Positions 1-5,491 of a DNA stretch of 11,187 nt are shown here, in pieces. Origin of the DNA: an uncultured Bacteroidales bacterium (GTDB lineage: Bacteria; Bacteroidota; Bacteroidia; Bacteroidales; Bacteroidaceae); NCBI GenBank assembly GCA_937906165.1, contig CALCYA010000033.1, positions 1 through 11,187 on the forward strand. Reading direction: 5' to 3'. The position numbers were made by a program, and so were the translations under genes. Numbering within the stretch: position 1 is the first letter of the stretch; each line of letters opens with the position of its first letter. The notes under the pieces are model-generated. The model ran no database searches. It was not told the DNA's origin and saw only the letters and a program-made list of their open reading frames with translations.

Positions 1-55
1 CGAGGCACGCCACGGCAAGGGCTTCGAGGGCTTGTTCAACCGCTACTTCAAGTAA
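1..55 (+). CDS. 3' end of an unidentified protein (partial)
   Basis: Reading from base 2, 17 codons run to a TAA at 53-55 and give the tail EARHGKGFEGLFNRYFK. The codons are GC-rich at third positions (ggc, aag, ttc, cgc, tac), as in the conserved genes of this window, and a terminator-like hairpin follows 10 bases later. This supports a real C-terminus. The basic, glycine-containing tail would fit the disordered end of an RNA-binding protein such as a DEAD-box helicase, but that is a guess from composition. The family cannot be named from 17 residues. Confidence 0.6.
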   Translation, partial: EARHGKGFEGLFNRYFK

Positions 56-65
56 AGACAAGATA

Positions 66-91
66 CCCCGGTGGGGTACTATCCACCGGGG
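66..91 (+). terminator. stem-loop after the first gene, probable terminator
   Basis: A perfect 9-bp GC-rich stem (CCCCGGTGG at 66-74, CCACCGGGG at 83-91) encloses an 8-nt loop and starts 10 bases after the stop codon at 53-55. No clean T-run follows, only an A/T-rich stretch from 95. It may be a weak terminator or an mRNA 3'-end stabiliser rather than a full intrinsic terminator. Confidence 0.5.
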
Positions 92-96
92 CGCAA

Positions 97-104
97 TATA
101 TTTC
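97..104 (+). promoter_or_regulatory. possible Bacteroidota -7 box for a short transcript
   Basis: TATATTTC matches the TAnnTTTG consensus at seven of eight informative or free positions; the last base is C instead of G. It lies just after the hairpin at 66-91 and would start transcription near base 111. From there a G-poor leader runs to a seven-residue mini-ORF at 158-181 and then to the strong terminator at 220-257. No good -33 TTTG is visible, so the call is weak. Confidence 0.2.
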
Positions 105-219
105 CAACAGAAACTACAACAACTAAGAAACTAACCAACCAACAATAAGAAAAAACAATGATTGACAGTGAGGAATCATAGTAATTGTTTTAGTAAATAA
201 ATAGTGTTTTAAATGTGTT

Positions 220-257
220 CCGCGCCGGCCGTAGTGATACGCCCGGCGCGGTTTTTT
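220..257 (+). terminator. strong intrinsic terminator
   Basis: A perfect 9-bp GC stem (CCGCGCCGG at 220-228 and CCGGCGCGG at 243-251) with a 14-nt loop is followed directly by six T residues at 252-257. This is a textbook rho-independent terminator on the plus strand. It lies 165 bases beyond the stop of the first gene and after a separate hairpin, so it may end a different short transcript. Confidence 0.85.
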
Positions 258-350
258 AACTGAAAAGTGAAAACTGAAAGCTGCGAACAACCTTCAATCA
301 TTAATTGAATAATGGGCGCCAGTCTATAAAAGCCTTAAGGTCTCTAAAGT

Positions 351-372
351 CCTTAGAGTCCTTAATGGGCGC
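351..372. repeat. interspersed intergenic motif, copy 1
   Basis: This 22-base motif, containing TTAGAGTCCTTA and ending in GGGCGC, recurs in inverted orientation at 6633-6654 with 19 of 22 positions identical. The same neighbourhood has a direct repeat of AATGGGCGC at 311-319 and 364-372 and a small hairpin (CTCTAA at 342-347, TTAGAG at 353-358). It looks like a member of a short interspersed repeat family. No function is apparent. Confidence 0.5.
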
Positions 373-504
373 AATTCCCTTAACCTGTTAATCGTCCATC
401 GTTACTCGTTGAACCCTGTAGGCTTGAGCCTGCTCCTGCTCGGCATAGCAAAAACAAGTTTTTCCTCTGCAATTAATTTCGTTGATTTTTCGTTCGCTCG
501 TTGC

Positions 505-529
505 AAAAGCTCAAACATGTTTGGCTTTT
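505..529. terminator. dyad in repeat copy A, possible bidirectional terminator
   Basis: AAAAGC at 505-510 and GCTTTT at 524-529 enclose the perfect palindrome CAAACATGTTTG (512-523), with a single bulged T at 511. An A-tract on one side and a T-tract on the other make the hairpin terminator-like in both directions. It lies between converging units. Confidence 0.4.
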
Positions 530-543
530 ATTCGCTTAATTTA

Positions 544-799
544 GAAGCTGTTTAAATTTCTTTCGAAAAAAATATTACATTGCTCGCGAGTTGTACTTGT
601 CTTTTTATGTTCTTTTTTGTCTGTTTTCCCCTTTTTCGCAGTTACATAGCCCGCTATGCGCCTTTGTTGTACGAAACCACTCTCGCTCGGCAAAGCAAAT
701 AAACTTTCTTTGCACTCGCTTATTCGTGGCTTTGAAAAATGAAAAAACATTCTAAAAAAGACCTATAAAAATTTCAAGGACATAAATTTAAACAGCTTC
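544..799. mobile_element. 256-bp MITE-like element with TTA target duplication
   Basis: AGAAGCTGTTTAAATTT at 543-559 is matched by its exact reverse complement at 784-800 (17 bp, of which the outermost pair overlaps the target duplication). The direct repeat TTA flanks the element at 541-543 and 800-802. Comparison with the undisturbed copy B of the surrounding tandem repeat shows that removing the element plus one TTA restores a site of exactly matching length. No transposase is encoded. The 3-bp duplication and ends beginning GA resemble IS5-family (IS1031-group) elements, which I infer could mobilise it. A 69-codon minus-strand open frame inside (541-750) is probably not a gene. Confidence 0.8.
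681..730. repeat. third, diverged copy of the repeat's opening motif
   Basis: Inside the MITE-like element, the stretch containing CTCGCTCGGCAAAGCAAA and then TTTGCACTCGCTTATTCGT resembles bases around 432-484 and 841-893 of the 141-bp repeats (GCTCGGCATAGCAAA, then CTCTGCAATTAA and TTCGT). The mobile element and the sequence it entered therefore share a repeat-family core. Confidence 0.5.
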
Positions 800-834
800 T
801 TAGAAATTCGCTTACCCGCAGCCTTGACTTCGTC

Positions 835-975
835 GAGCCTGCTCCCGCTCGGCATAGCAAAAGCAAGCTTTTCCTCTGCAATTAACTTCGTTGATTTTTC
901 GTTCGCTCGTTGCAAAAGCTCAAACATGTTTGGCTTTTACTCGCTTAATTGAAAAATTCGCTTACCTGCAGCCTT
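835..975. repeat. 141-bp tandem repeat, copy B (intact)
   Basis: This is the uninterrupted partner of copy A and begins 9 bases after it ends. It preserves the empty insertion site (around 950-953) where copy A carries the MITE-like element. It ends 5 bases before the stop codon of the DUF486-family gene on the minus strand, so its hairpin at 914-938 could serve that gene's 3' end. Confidence 0.85.
914..938. terminator. dyad in repeat copy B, possible terminator of the ttcA operon
   Basis: This is the identical hairpin to 505-529: AAAAGC at 914-919, core CAAACATGTTTG at 921-932, GCTTTT at 933-938. It lies about 43 bases beyond the stop codon (981-983) of the minus-strand DUF486-family gene. 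Both copies of this hairpin are base-identical, while the repeat around them has diverged. Confidence 0.45.
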
Positions 976-980
976 AATCG

Positions 981-1355
981 TTACTTGAGGAATACGAAGT
1001 AAACTGCCAGTACAAGGAAAACCACTGCTACAAAGTGGTTCCACTGCAGTGTCTCGCCTTTGAAAAGCACAGAAACTATCACTCCGAAAACGAGGCATGA
1101 TATGACTTCCTGTATTACTTTCAACTGGACAAGTGAGAATGGACCGCCGTTGATTTCGGAGCCGATTCTGTTTGCCGGGATAAGGAACGAGTACTCAAGA
1201 AGTGCCACGCACCAGCTTATAAGCACGATGAGCACTATTGGTGTGTTCGAAGAGATGATCTTCATGTCCTGCAACTTCAGGTTTCCATACCATGCAAGTG
1301 TCATGAAACTGTTTGAAATGATAAGCAGGACAAGTGTCAGAATGATTTTTGTCAT
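981..1355 (-). CDS. small multidrug-transporter-like membrane protein, DMT/DUF486 family
   Basis: The 124-residue protein is almost entirely hydrophobic, with four predicted membrane helices (about 3-20, 38-57, 80-98 and 105-123). Recognisable DUF486 features are AWYGNLK at 21-27, PANRIG at 60-65 and FSLVQLKVIQEVI at 73-85, all conserved blocks of this family. Its length is typical of the family. The family belongs to the drug/metabolite transporter superfamily by topology; substrate and function are unknown. The ATG at 1353-1355 lies 12 bases after the stop of the TtcA-like gene, so the two genes are almost certainly co-transcribed from the promoter upstream of 2123. No Shine-Dalgarno is evident, only an A/T-rich leader. 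Downstream is the hairpin of repeat copy B. Confidence 0.85.
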   Translation of the reverse strand: MTKIILTLVLLIISNSFMTLAWYGNLKLQDMKIISSNTPIVLIVLISWCVALLEYSFLIPANRIGSEINGGPFSLVQLKVIQEVISCLVFGVIVSVLFKGETLQWNHFVAVVFLVLAVYFVFLK

Positions 1356-1367
1356 TGTCGTATATTT

Positions 1368-2123
1368 TTACTGTTTCTTTTCTATTTTCGGTGGCAGAAG
1401 TTCTGCCTGTATGTTGCTCATTGCACCCCATATGTTGTAGCGCGCTTCCGGGTTCAGTGTCTCCAGATGTGCAAGCAGGTCTTTCATGGCTTTCCGGTTC
1501 GAATCGTTCTCGTACGGGCAGTTTTTTGTCTGTGGCGGAAAGTCGCATTCCCGTGCGTACGCCTCTACATCATTCTCGTTTACAAGGCACAACGGACGTA
1601 TCACGGTGATTGGGAATTTCTCCATCTGCATAACCGGCGCCATTGCGCTGAATGCTCCCTGGAATGTCATGTTCATCAGCATTGTCTCTATGAAGTCGTC
1701 CATGTTGTGCCCTAATGCAATCTTGTTGCAGCCAATCTCCTGTGCAAGTGTGAAAAGCGCTTTGCGGCGATTCCATGAGCAAAGGAAGCATGGTGATTTA
1801 CGGGTGTCGGTGCTTGAGTCGAAGCCGCTCTCAAGGATATGCAGTTCTATACCCAGCTCCTGACAGAAATTCTGTAGGTATTCAATGTCTGCTTTGTACG
1901 GAATATTTACCATTGTGACATGCGCCGCAACGACATTTATGCGAGGCTTGTATATTCGGCTGCGCTCGGCCATCAGCTGCAGCAGCGTGAGCGAGTCCTT
2001 TCCGCCTGACAGGGCAACTAAAATACGGTCACCGTCTTCGAGCATAGAGTATCCCAATGTGGCGCGTCCAAACTGCTTGTTTATGCGTTTGTATAGTTTC
2101 TGCTGTTCTGTGAATTTTGCCAT
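1368..2123 (-). CDS. ttcA: tRNA 2-thiocytidine(32) synthetase, TtcA-like
   Basis: This 251-residue PP-loop ATPase carries SGGKDS at 39-44, the pyrophosphate-binding loop that adenylates the target base. It also has a CxxC pair (C112, C115) and a further cysteine in NCPYE (C202). These match the three cysteines that hold the [4Fe-4S] cluster in TtcA enzymes. LGHNMDD at 137-143 is the second conserved TtcA/TilS-superfamily block. The expected role is sulfur insertion at cytidine 32 of certain tRNAs in the cytoplasm. It is shorter than the Escherichia coli protein (311 residues), mainly at the C-terminus, as is common in Bacteroidota homologues. The start is the ATG at 2121-2123, giving the usual MAKFTEQQKLYKRI-type N-terminus. 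It is first in an operon with the DUF486 gene and divergent from the PD40 gene. Confidence 0.85.
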   Translation of the reverse strand: MAKFTEQQKLYKRINKQFGRATLGYSMLEDGDRILVALSGGKDSLTLLQLMAERSRIYKPRINVVAAHVTMVNIPYKADIEYLQNFCQELGIELHILESGFDSSTDTRKSPCFLCSWNRRKALFTLAQEIGCNKIALGHNMDDFIETMLMNMTFQGAFSAMAPVMQMEKFPITVIRPLCLVNENDVEAYARECDFPPQTKNCPYENDSNRKAMKDLLAHLETLNPEARYNIWGAMSNIQAELLPPKIEKKQ

Positions 2124-2174
2124 TCCGTGTAGTCGGTTGTTTGTCGTTCCTGCCCTTTGCGGACATCGTTCCTG

Positions 2175-2192
2175 TTTTGCGGCGCAAAATTA
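2175..2192 (-). promoter_or_regulatory. promoter and dyad upstream of ttcA
   Basis: On the minus strand 2192-2185 reads TAATTTTG, a full match to the Bacteroidota -7 consensus TAnnTTTG. It would start transcription about 55 bases before the ttcA ATG. The box overlaps a perfect dyad, TTTTGCG at 2175-2181 and CGCAAAA at 2183-2189 with a one-base centre. No clear -33 TTTG is visible. Confidence 0.45.
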
Positions 2193-2329
2193 ATGAAAAT
2201 CGCGCATCTGTGGCTCTTGTCGTGCCTGCTTTTTTTCTTTTTGATGTGTAAAATGGCGTATGGTCCCCCTATTTTATATTAAATTATTTAAAAAACAACT
2301 CATCGTGCGCGTAAGTTGCGAAATCTTTG

Positions 2330-2337
2330 TATATTTG
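2330..2337 (+). promoter_or_regulatory. -7 box of the PD40-nfeD-floA region
   Basis: TATATTTG is a perfect TAnnTTTG match located 51 bases before the ATG at 2389. This implies a leader of about 45 nt. The -33 element is not obvious; only scattered G/T bases lie at the right distance. It is the best promoter candidate for the plus-strand cluster. Confidence 0.5.
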
Positions 2338-2388
2338 CGGTAAACGGTAGGATTTGTTCTGCTGTTATTTTAAGTAAATTGTGTGTCA

Positions 2389-3810
2389 ATGAAGAGAATT
2401 CTTTCAATAATGATACTCTGTGTCATCTCCCTTGCGGCGTTGGCGCAGTCAAGGAACAGTGCAAAGAAACTGTTCAATGAGGGTAATTTCGTTGAGGCGA
2501 AGCCAATGTTCGAGAAACTGCTCAAAGGCAGCCCCAAGAATAGTGAGTATAACTACTGGTATGCGGCCTGTTGCCTTGAGACAGGCGATACTGTCGACGT
2601 GGAGGAGATGCTCAAGTTTGCGGTGTCACGTAAGATTGTGAATGCAAGCCGTTATCTGGGTGACTATTACTTCGGCAAATCGCAGTTCCAGCTTGCTATG
2701 GATTGTTATGACGATTTTCTGGAGAAGACGAAGGACGACTCTTTGCGCGTGGTGTTCTCGCGCAAGGCTCTGGTGTCGAAGAACGCGGGCCGAATGGTTA
2801 TGAATACCTCGAAAATATGTGTCGTTGACAGCTTTGTCGTTGACAAGGACAACTTCCTGTCGGTCTATAGGCTCAGCAGTGATGTGGGTACGGTAACCAC
2901 AAATGCAAACTATTTCGACGACAACCTGCTTCCCGGTTATTTGAGTGAGACGGAGCGCAAAATGGATATATATTTCTCTGATTATGGCGAGTATAACGAC
3001 TCGTTGATGAAGATATACCGCAACTCCAAGGTTGCCGATGAGTGGGGTACTCCGCAGCAGATCGAGGGTTTTGATACCTACGGTAATGACGATTATCCTT
3101 TCATGAGCACTGACGGTATCACACTCTATTTTGCGAGTGACGGTGAAGGGTCGATAGGAGGCTACGATATCTTCATGACGCGCCTCGACACGGAGAGCGG
3201 CCGTTTTCTGCGCCCCGACAATGTGGGAATGCCTTTTAATTCCACAGCCAATGATTATATGCTTGTCATTGATGAGGTTTCCAATTTGGGTTGGTTTGCT
3301 ACTGACCGCAACCAGCCCGATGGTCTTGTGTGCGTGTATGTCTTTGTCCCCGGCAAGGAACGTTACGATTCCGAGACTTTGGGTTACGATGGCATGCTGC
3401 CTTATGCGCGTCTGTCATCGATAGCTGCGACGCAGGATAACGAGTCTGCACTGCGCGCTGCGCGCCAGCAGTTGACAATGCTTATATACTCTCAGGGCGA
3501 GAAAGGCAAGAAGGGTGACTTCCTGTTCATCGTTGACGATACTCGTGACTATAGCAAGCTATCCGACTTCAAGAGTCCCGAGGCACGTAAGGTCTTTACC
3601 GAGTGGCAGAAACGTACAAAACAGCATGCGGCTGATATCCGCACTCTCGAGCAGCAGCGCGATGCCTATGCTTCGGCAAATGCGGCGGCGCGTCAGCGTA
3701 TGAGTGCTGCCATTCTGCAGCTGGAGGCCAAGGTTGAGGCCGACGGCATTGCTCTTGAGAAAATGGAACTTGAGATAAGGCGTTTGGAACAAGAAAAACT
3801 TTATAAATAA
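2389..3810 (+). CDS. secreted TPR / PD40 beta-propeller / coiled-coil protein
   Basis: The 473-residue protein starts at the ATG at 2389; an in-frame GTG two codons earlier is less likely. Residues 1-19 form a signal peptide (basic MKR, hydrophobic core, then ALA before Q20). Residues 22-115 look like tetratricopeptide repeats, with helices such as AKKLFNEGNFVEAKPMFEKL. Residues about 150-320 resemble WD40-like PD40 propeller blades: YPFMSTDGITLYFASDG at 236-252 followed by GGYDIF, and a second blade around 288-319. Residues 406-472 are a charged coiled coil rich in Glu, Gln and Arg. Related Bacteroidota PD40/TPR proteins are periplasmic or outer-membrane associated, often with an OmpA domain, which is absent here. 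The gene ends 8 bases before the NfeD gene and is probably co-transcribed with it. The function is unknown; a scaffolding role beside NfeD/FloA is my inference. Confidence 0.8.
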   Translation: MKRILSIMILCVISLAALAQSRNSAKKLFNEGNFVEAKPMFEKLLKGSPKNSEYNYWYAACCLETGDTVDVEEMLKFAVSRKIVNASRYLGDYYFGKSQFQLAMDCYDDFLEKTKDDSLRVVFSRKALVSKNAGRMVMNTSKICVVDSFVVDKDNFLSVYRLSSDVGTVTTNANYFDDNLLPGYLSETERKMDIYFSDYGEYNDSLMKIYRNSKVADEWGTPQQIEGFDTYGNDDYPFMSTDGITLYFASDGEGSIGGYDIFMTRLDTESGRFLRPDNVGMPFNSTANDYMLVIDEVSNLGWFATDRNQPDGLVCVYVFVPGKERYDSETLGYDGMLPYARLSSIAATQDNESALRAARQQLTMLIYSQGEKGKKGDFLFIVDDTRDYSKLSDFKSPEARKVFTEWQKRTKQHAADIRTLEQQRDAYASANAAARQRMSAAILQLEAKVEADGIALEKMELEIRRLEQEKLYK

Positions 3811-3818
3811 AAAGATAT

Positions 3819-4286
3819 ATGGAAATTGCTATAACTATAATTCTGGTGCTGTTGGCAACTGTGTTGCTTACGGTTGAAGTGGCGCTTATTCCCGGTTTCG
3901 GCGTTGCCGGTGTTCTGGGTGTTCTCTCAATGCTGGCATCTGTCTTCTATGCCTTCTTTGTTGTGGGCAATGTGGCAGGCTGGATAACGATAATCGTGTC
4001 GGGCTTAATCTGTGTGTCGCTCTTCCTGTGGGCGCTATATGGCAAGTCGCTCGACCGTCTTGCACTTAAGAAGAACATAGACTCCAATGTGAAGGGTGAT
4101 GAACTTGACAAGATAAAGGTGGGTGACCGCGGAGTCGCAAAGACACGTCTGGCACTTATCGGCGAGGCGAATATCAATGGCGAGGTTGTGGAGGTTAAGT
4201 CCGAAATGGGTTTCATTAACGAGAATGAGGAGGTTGTGGTCATCCGCATATCGGGTGGTACAATCTATGTGGAGAAAGTGAAGTGA
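3819..4286 (+). CDS. NfeD-family membrane protein (short form)
   Basis: The 155-residue protein has three predicted membrane helices (about 4-26, 29-49 and 53-74), with the Gly/Pro-rich turn PGFGVAG at 25-31. A soluble C-terminal OB-fold-like barrel spans 101-154 (VGDRGVAKTRLALIGEANIN, then a short beta-strand run). This is the architecture of short NfeD proteins, which lack the N-terminal ClpP-like protease domain. NfeD proteins are typically encoded next to, and act with, SPFH/flotillin proteins in membrane microdomains, and floA is the next gene. The start ATG is 8 bases after the PD40 gene and has only an A-rich leader. A 177-base gap with tandem repeats separates it from floA. Confidence 0.88.
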   Translation: MEIAITIILVLLATVLLTVEVALIPGFGVAGVLGVLSMLASVFYAFFVVGNVAGWITIIVSGLICVSLFLWALYGKSLDRLALKKNIDSNVKGDELDKIKVGDRGVAKTRLALIGEANINGEVVEVKSEMGFINENEEVVVIRISGGTIYVEKVK

Positions 4287-4350
4287 CAGGTGCAATAATC
4301 CGTTGACAGTTATTTTATTGCCAACAACCCTTAACCCATTAAACATCCGG

Positions 4351-4415
4351 TGTTAAACCTTAAACAATAACTGTTAAACCTTAAACAAGAAATGTTAAAC
4401 CTTCAACGTTAAACC
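4351..4415 (+). repeat. 21-bp tandem repeats before floA
   Basis: TGTTAAACCTTAAACAA plus four variable bases is repeated at 4351-4371 and 4372-4392. A partial third copy follows at 4393-4407 and a residual GTTAAACC at 4408-4415. Looser relatives (CCTTAACCCATTAAAC) occur just upstream. The array fills the otherwise featureless NfeD-floA gap and ends 48 bases before the floA ATG. It could bind a regulator or alter mRNA structure, or be neutral. Confidence 0.85.
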
Positions 4416-4463
4416 CTTTATGGGCACGTTTAATTTGTTACTAATATAAACTGATAACTAACT

Positions 4464-5432
4464 ATGAATCCGGACAATGTTTATCTTATCGGTGGAACTG
4501 TCGTGGGAGCGCTTATCCTGCTGGCAATATTCTTCCACTATGTTCCGTTCGTGCTTTGGCTGTCGGCCAAAGTGTCGGGAGTACGAATCTCGTTGATGCA
4601 GCTCTTTCTCATGCGCATCCGTAATGTGCCGCCTTCTGTTATCGTTCAGGCGATGATTGAGGCGCATAAGGCAGGTCTTGAGAATATCACACGCGACAGC
4701 CTAGAGGCGCACTATCTTGCCGGCGGTAATGTCGAGAGGGTGGTGCATGCCCTTGTGTCTGCGTCAAAGGCAAACATCGAGCTTTCGTTCCAGATGGCGA
4801 CTGCCATCGACCTTGCAGGCCGTGATGTGTTCGAGGCCGTGCAGATGTCTGTTAACCCCAAGGTTATAGATACTCCACACGTTACGGCTGTGGCAAAGGA
4901 TGGTATCCAGCTCATTGCCATTGCCCGTGTTACCGTGCGTGCCAACATCAAACGCCTTGTAGGTGGTGCAGGTGAGGATACAGTGCTTGCACGTGTAGGC
5001 GAGGGTATCGTTTCGTCTATCGGTTCTTCCGAGAACCACAAGGCTGTGCTTGAGAACCCCGATTCAATCTCGAAGCTCGTGCTCAGCAAGGGTCTTGACG
5101 CTGGTACAGCGTTCGAGATTCTCTCTATCGACATTGCCGATATAGATATAGGCAAGAACATCGGTGCGGCCCTCCAGATTGACCAGGCCAATGCCGACAA
5201 GAACATTGCTCAGGCGAAGGCCGAGGAGCGTCGCGCCATGGCTGTTGCCCTTGAGCAGGAGAACAAGGCCCGTGCACAGGAGGCGCGTGCGCACGTCATC
5301 GAGGCCGAGGCCGAGGTGCCGAAGGCTATGGCCGAGGCGTTCCGTAGCGGCAACCTGGGTATCATGGACTACTACCGCATGAAGAACATCCAGGCCGATA
5401 CCGCGATGCGCGACAATATCGCAAAAGACTAA
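4464..5432 (+). CDS. floA: flotillin-like membrane protein FloA
   Basis: The 322-residue protein begins with one membrane-inserting hydrophobic segment (about 6-33). It then has the FloA-type SPFH region, with blocks such as RIRNVPPSVIVQAMIEAHKA (51-70), GGNVERVVHAL (88-98), DGIQLIAIARVTVRANIKRL (146-165) and GEGIVSSIGSS (179-189). An Ala/Glu-rich coiled coil covers about 240-295, and the tail GNLGIMDYYRMKNIQADTAM matches FloA. Length and sequence fit the family closely. FloA oligomerises on the inner leaflet and organises functional membrane microdomains. The ATG at 4464 follows an A/T-rich leader with no Shine-Dalgarno. A near-match to a -7 box (TTAATTTG, about 4431-4438) may allow separate transcription from the NfeD gene. 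Confidence 0.95.
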   Translation: MNPDNVYLIGGTVVGALILLAIFFHYVPFVLWLSAKVSGVRISLMQLFLMRIRNVPPSVIVQAMIEAHKAGLENITRDSLEAHYLAGGNVERVVHALVSASKANIELSFQMATAIDLAGRDVFEAVQMSVNPKVIDTPHVTAVAKDGIQLIAIARVTVRANIKRLVGGAGEDTVLARVGEGIVSSIGSSENHKAVLENPDSISKLVLSKGLDAGTAFEILSIDIADIDIGKNIGAALQIDQANADKNIAQAKAEERRAMAVALEQENKARAQEARAHVIEAEAEVPKAMAEAFRSGNLGIMDYYRMKNIQADTAMRDNIAKD

Positions 5433-5457
5433 TATCTTGTTGATATATAACGAGATA
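5433..5457 (+). other. hairpin immediately after floA
   Basis: TATCTTGTT at 5433-5441 pairs with AACGAGATA at 5449-5457 (nine pairs including one G-U in RNA) around a 7-nt loop. It starts at the base following the floA stop codon. No T-run follows, so it is more likely an mRNA processing or stability element, or a weak attenuator, than a terminator. Confidence 0.5.
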
Positions 5458-5491
5458 GTACAATTCTGTTTAACCAAATGTGAAGTTGATT

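Larger units (their letters stand above)
426..825. repeat. 141-bp tandem repeat, copy A (split by an insertion)
   Basis: Copy A consists of 426-543 plus 803-825. With the insertion and one TTA removed it is exactly 141 bp and aligns without gaps to copy B at 835-975, with about 133 of 141 positions identical. Seven of the eight differences are transitions. The unit contains a small hairpin (450-463), a G/T-rich central part and a dyad with core CAAACATGTTTG (505-529). No coding potential is convincing in any frame. It lies in the gap between convergent transcription units. Confidence 0.85.

Noticed and set aside
541..750. 69-codon minus-strand open frame covering most of the MITE-like element
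   Set aside because: It coincides with the element's inverted end, has low-complexity Lys-rich translation and no leader or partner. It is more likely a by-product of the repeat.
2383..2388. GTG start two codons upstream for the PD40 protein
   Set aside because: The ATG at 2389 gives a standard signal peptide beginning MKR; GTG offers no better ribosome site.
5480..5491. GTG start four codons upstream for the nucleoside phosphorylase
   Set aside because: The ATG at 5492 gives the MKRYF start I expect for this family, and the added residues show no conservation signal.
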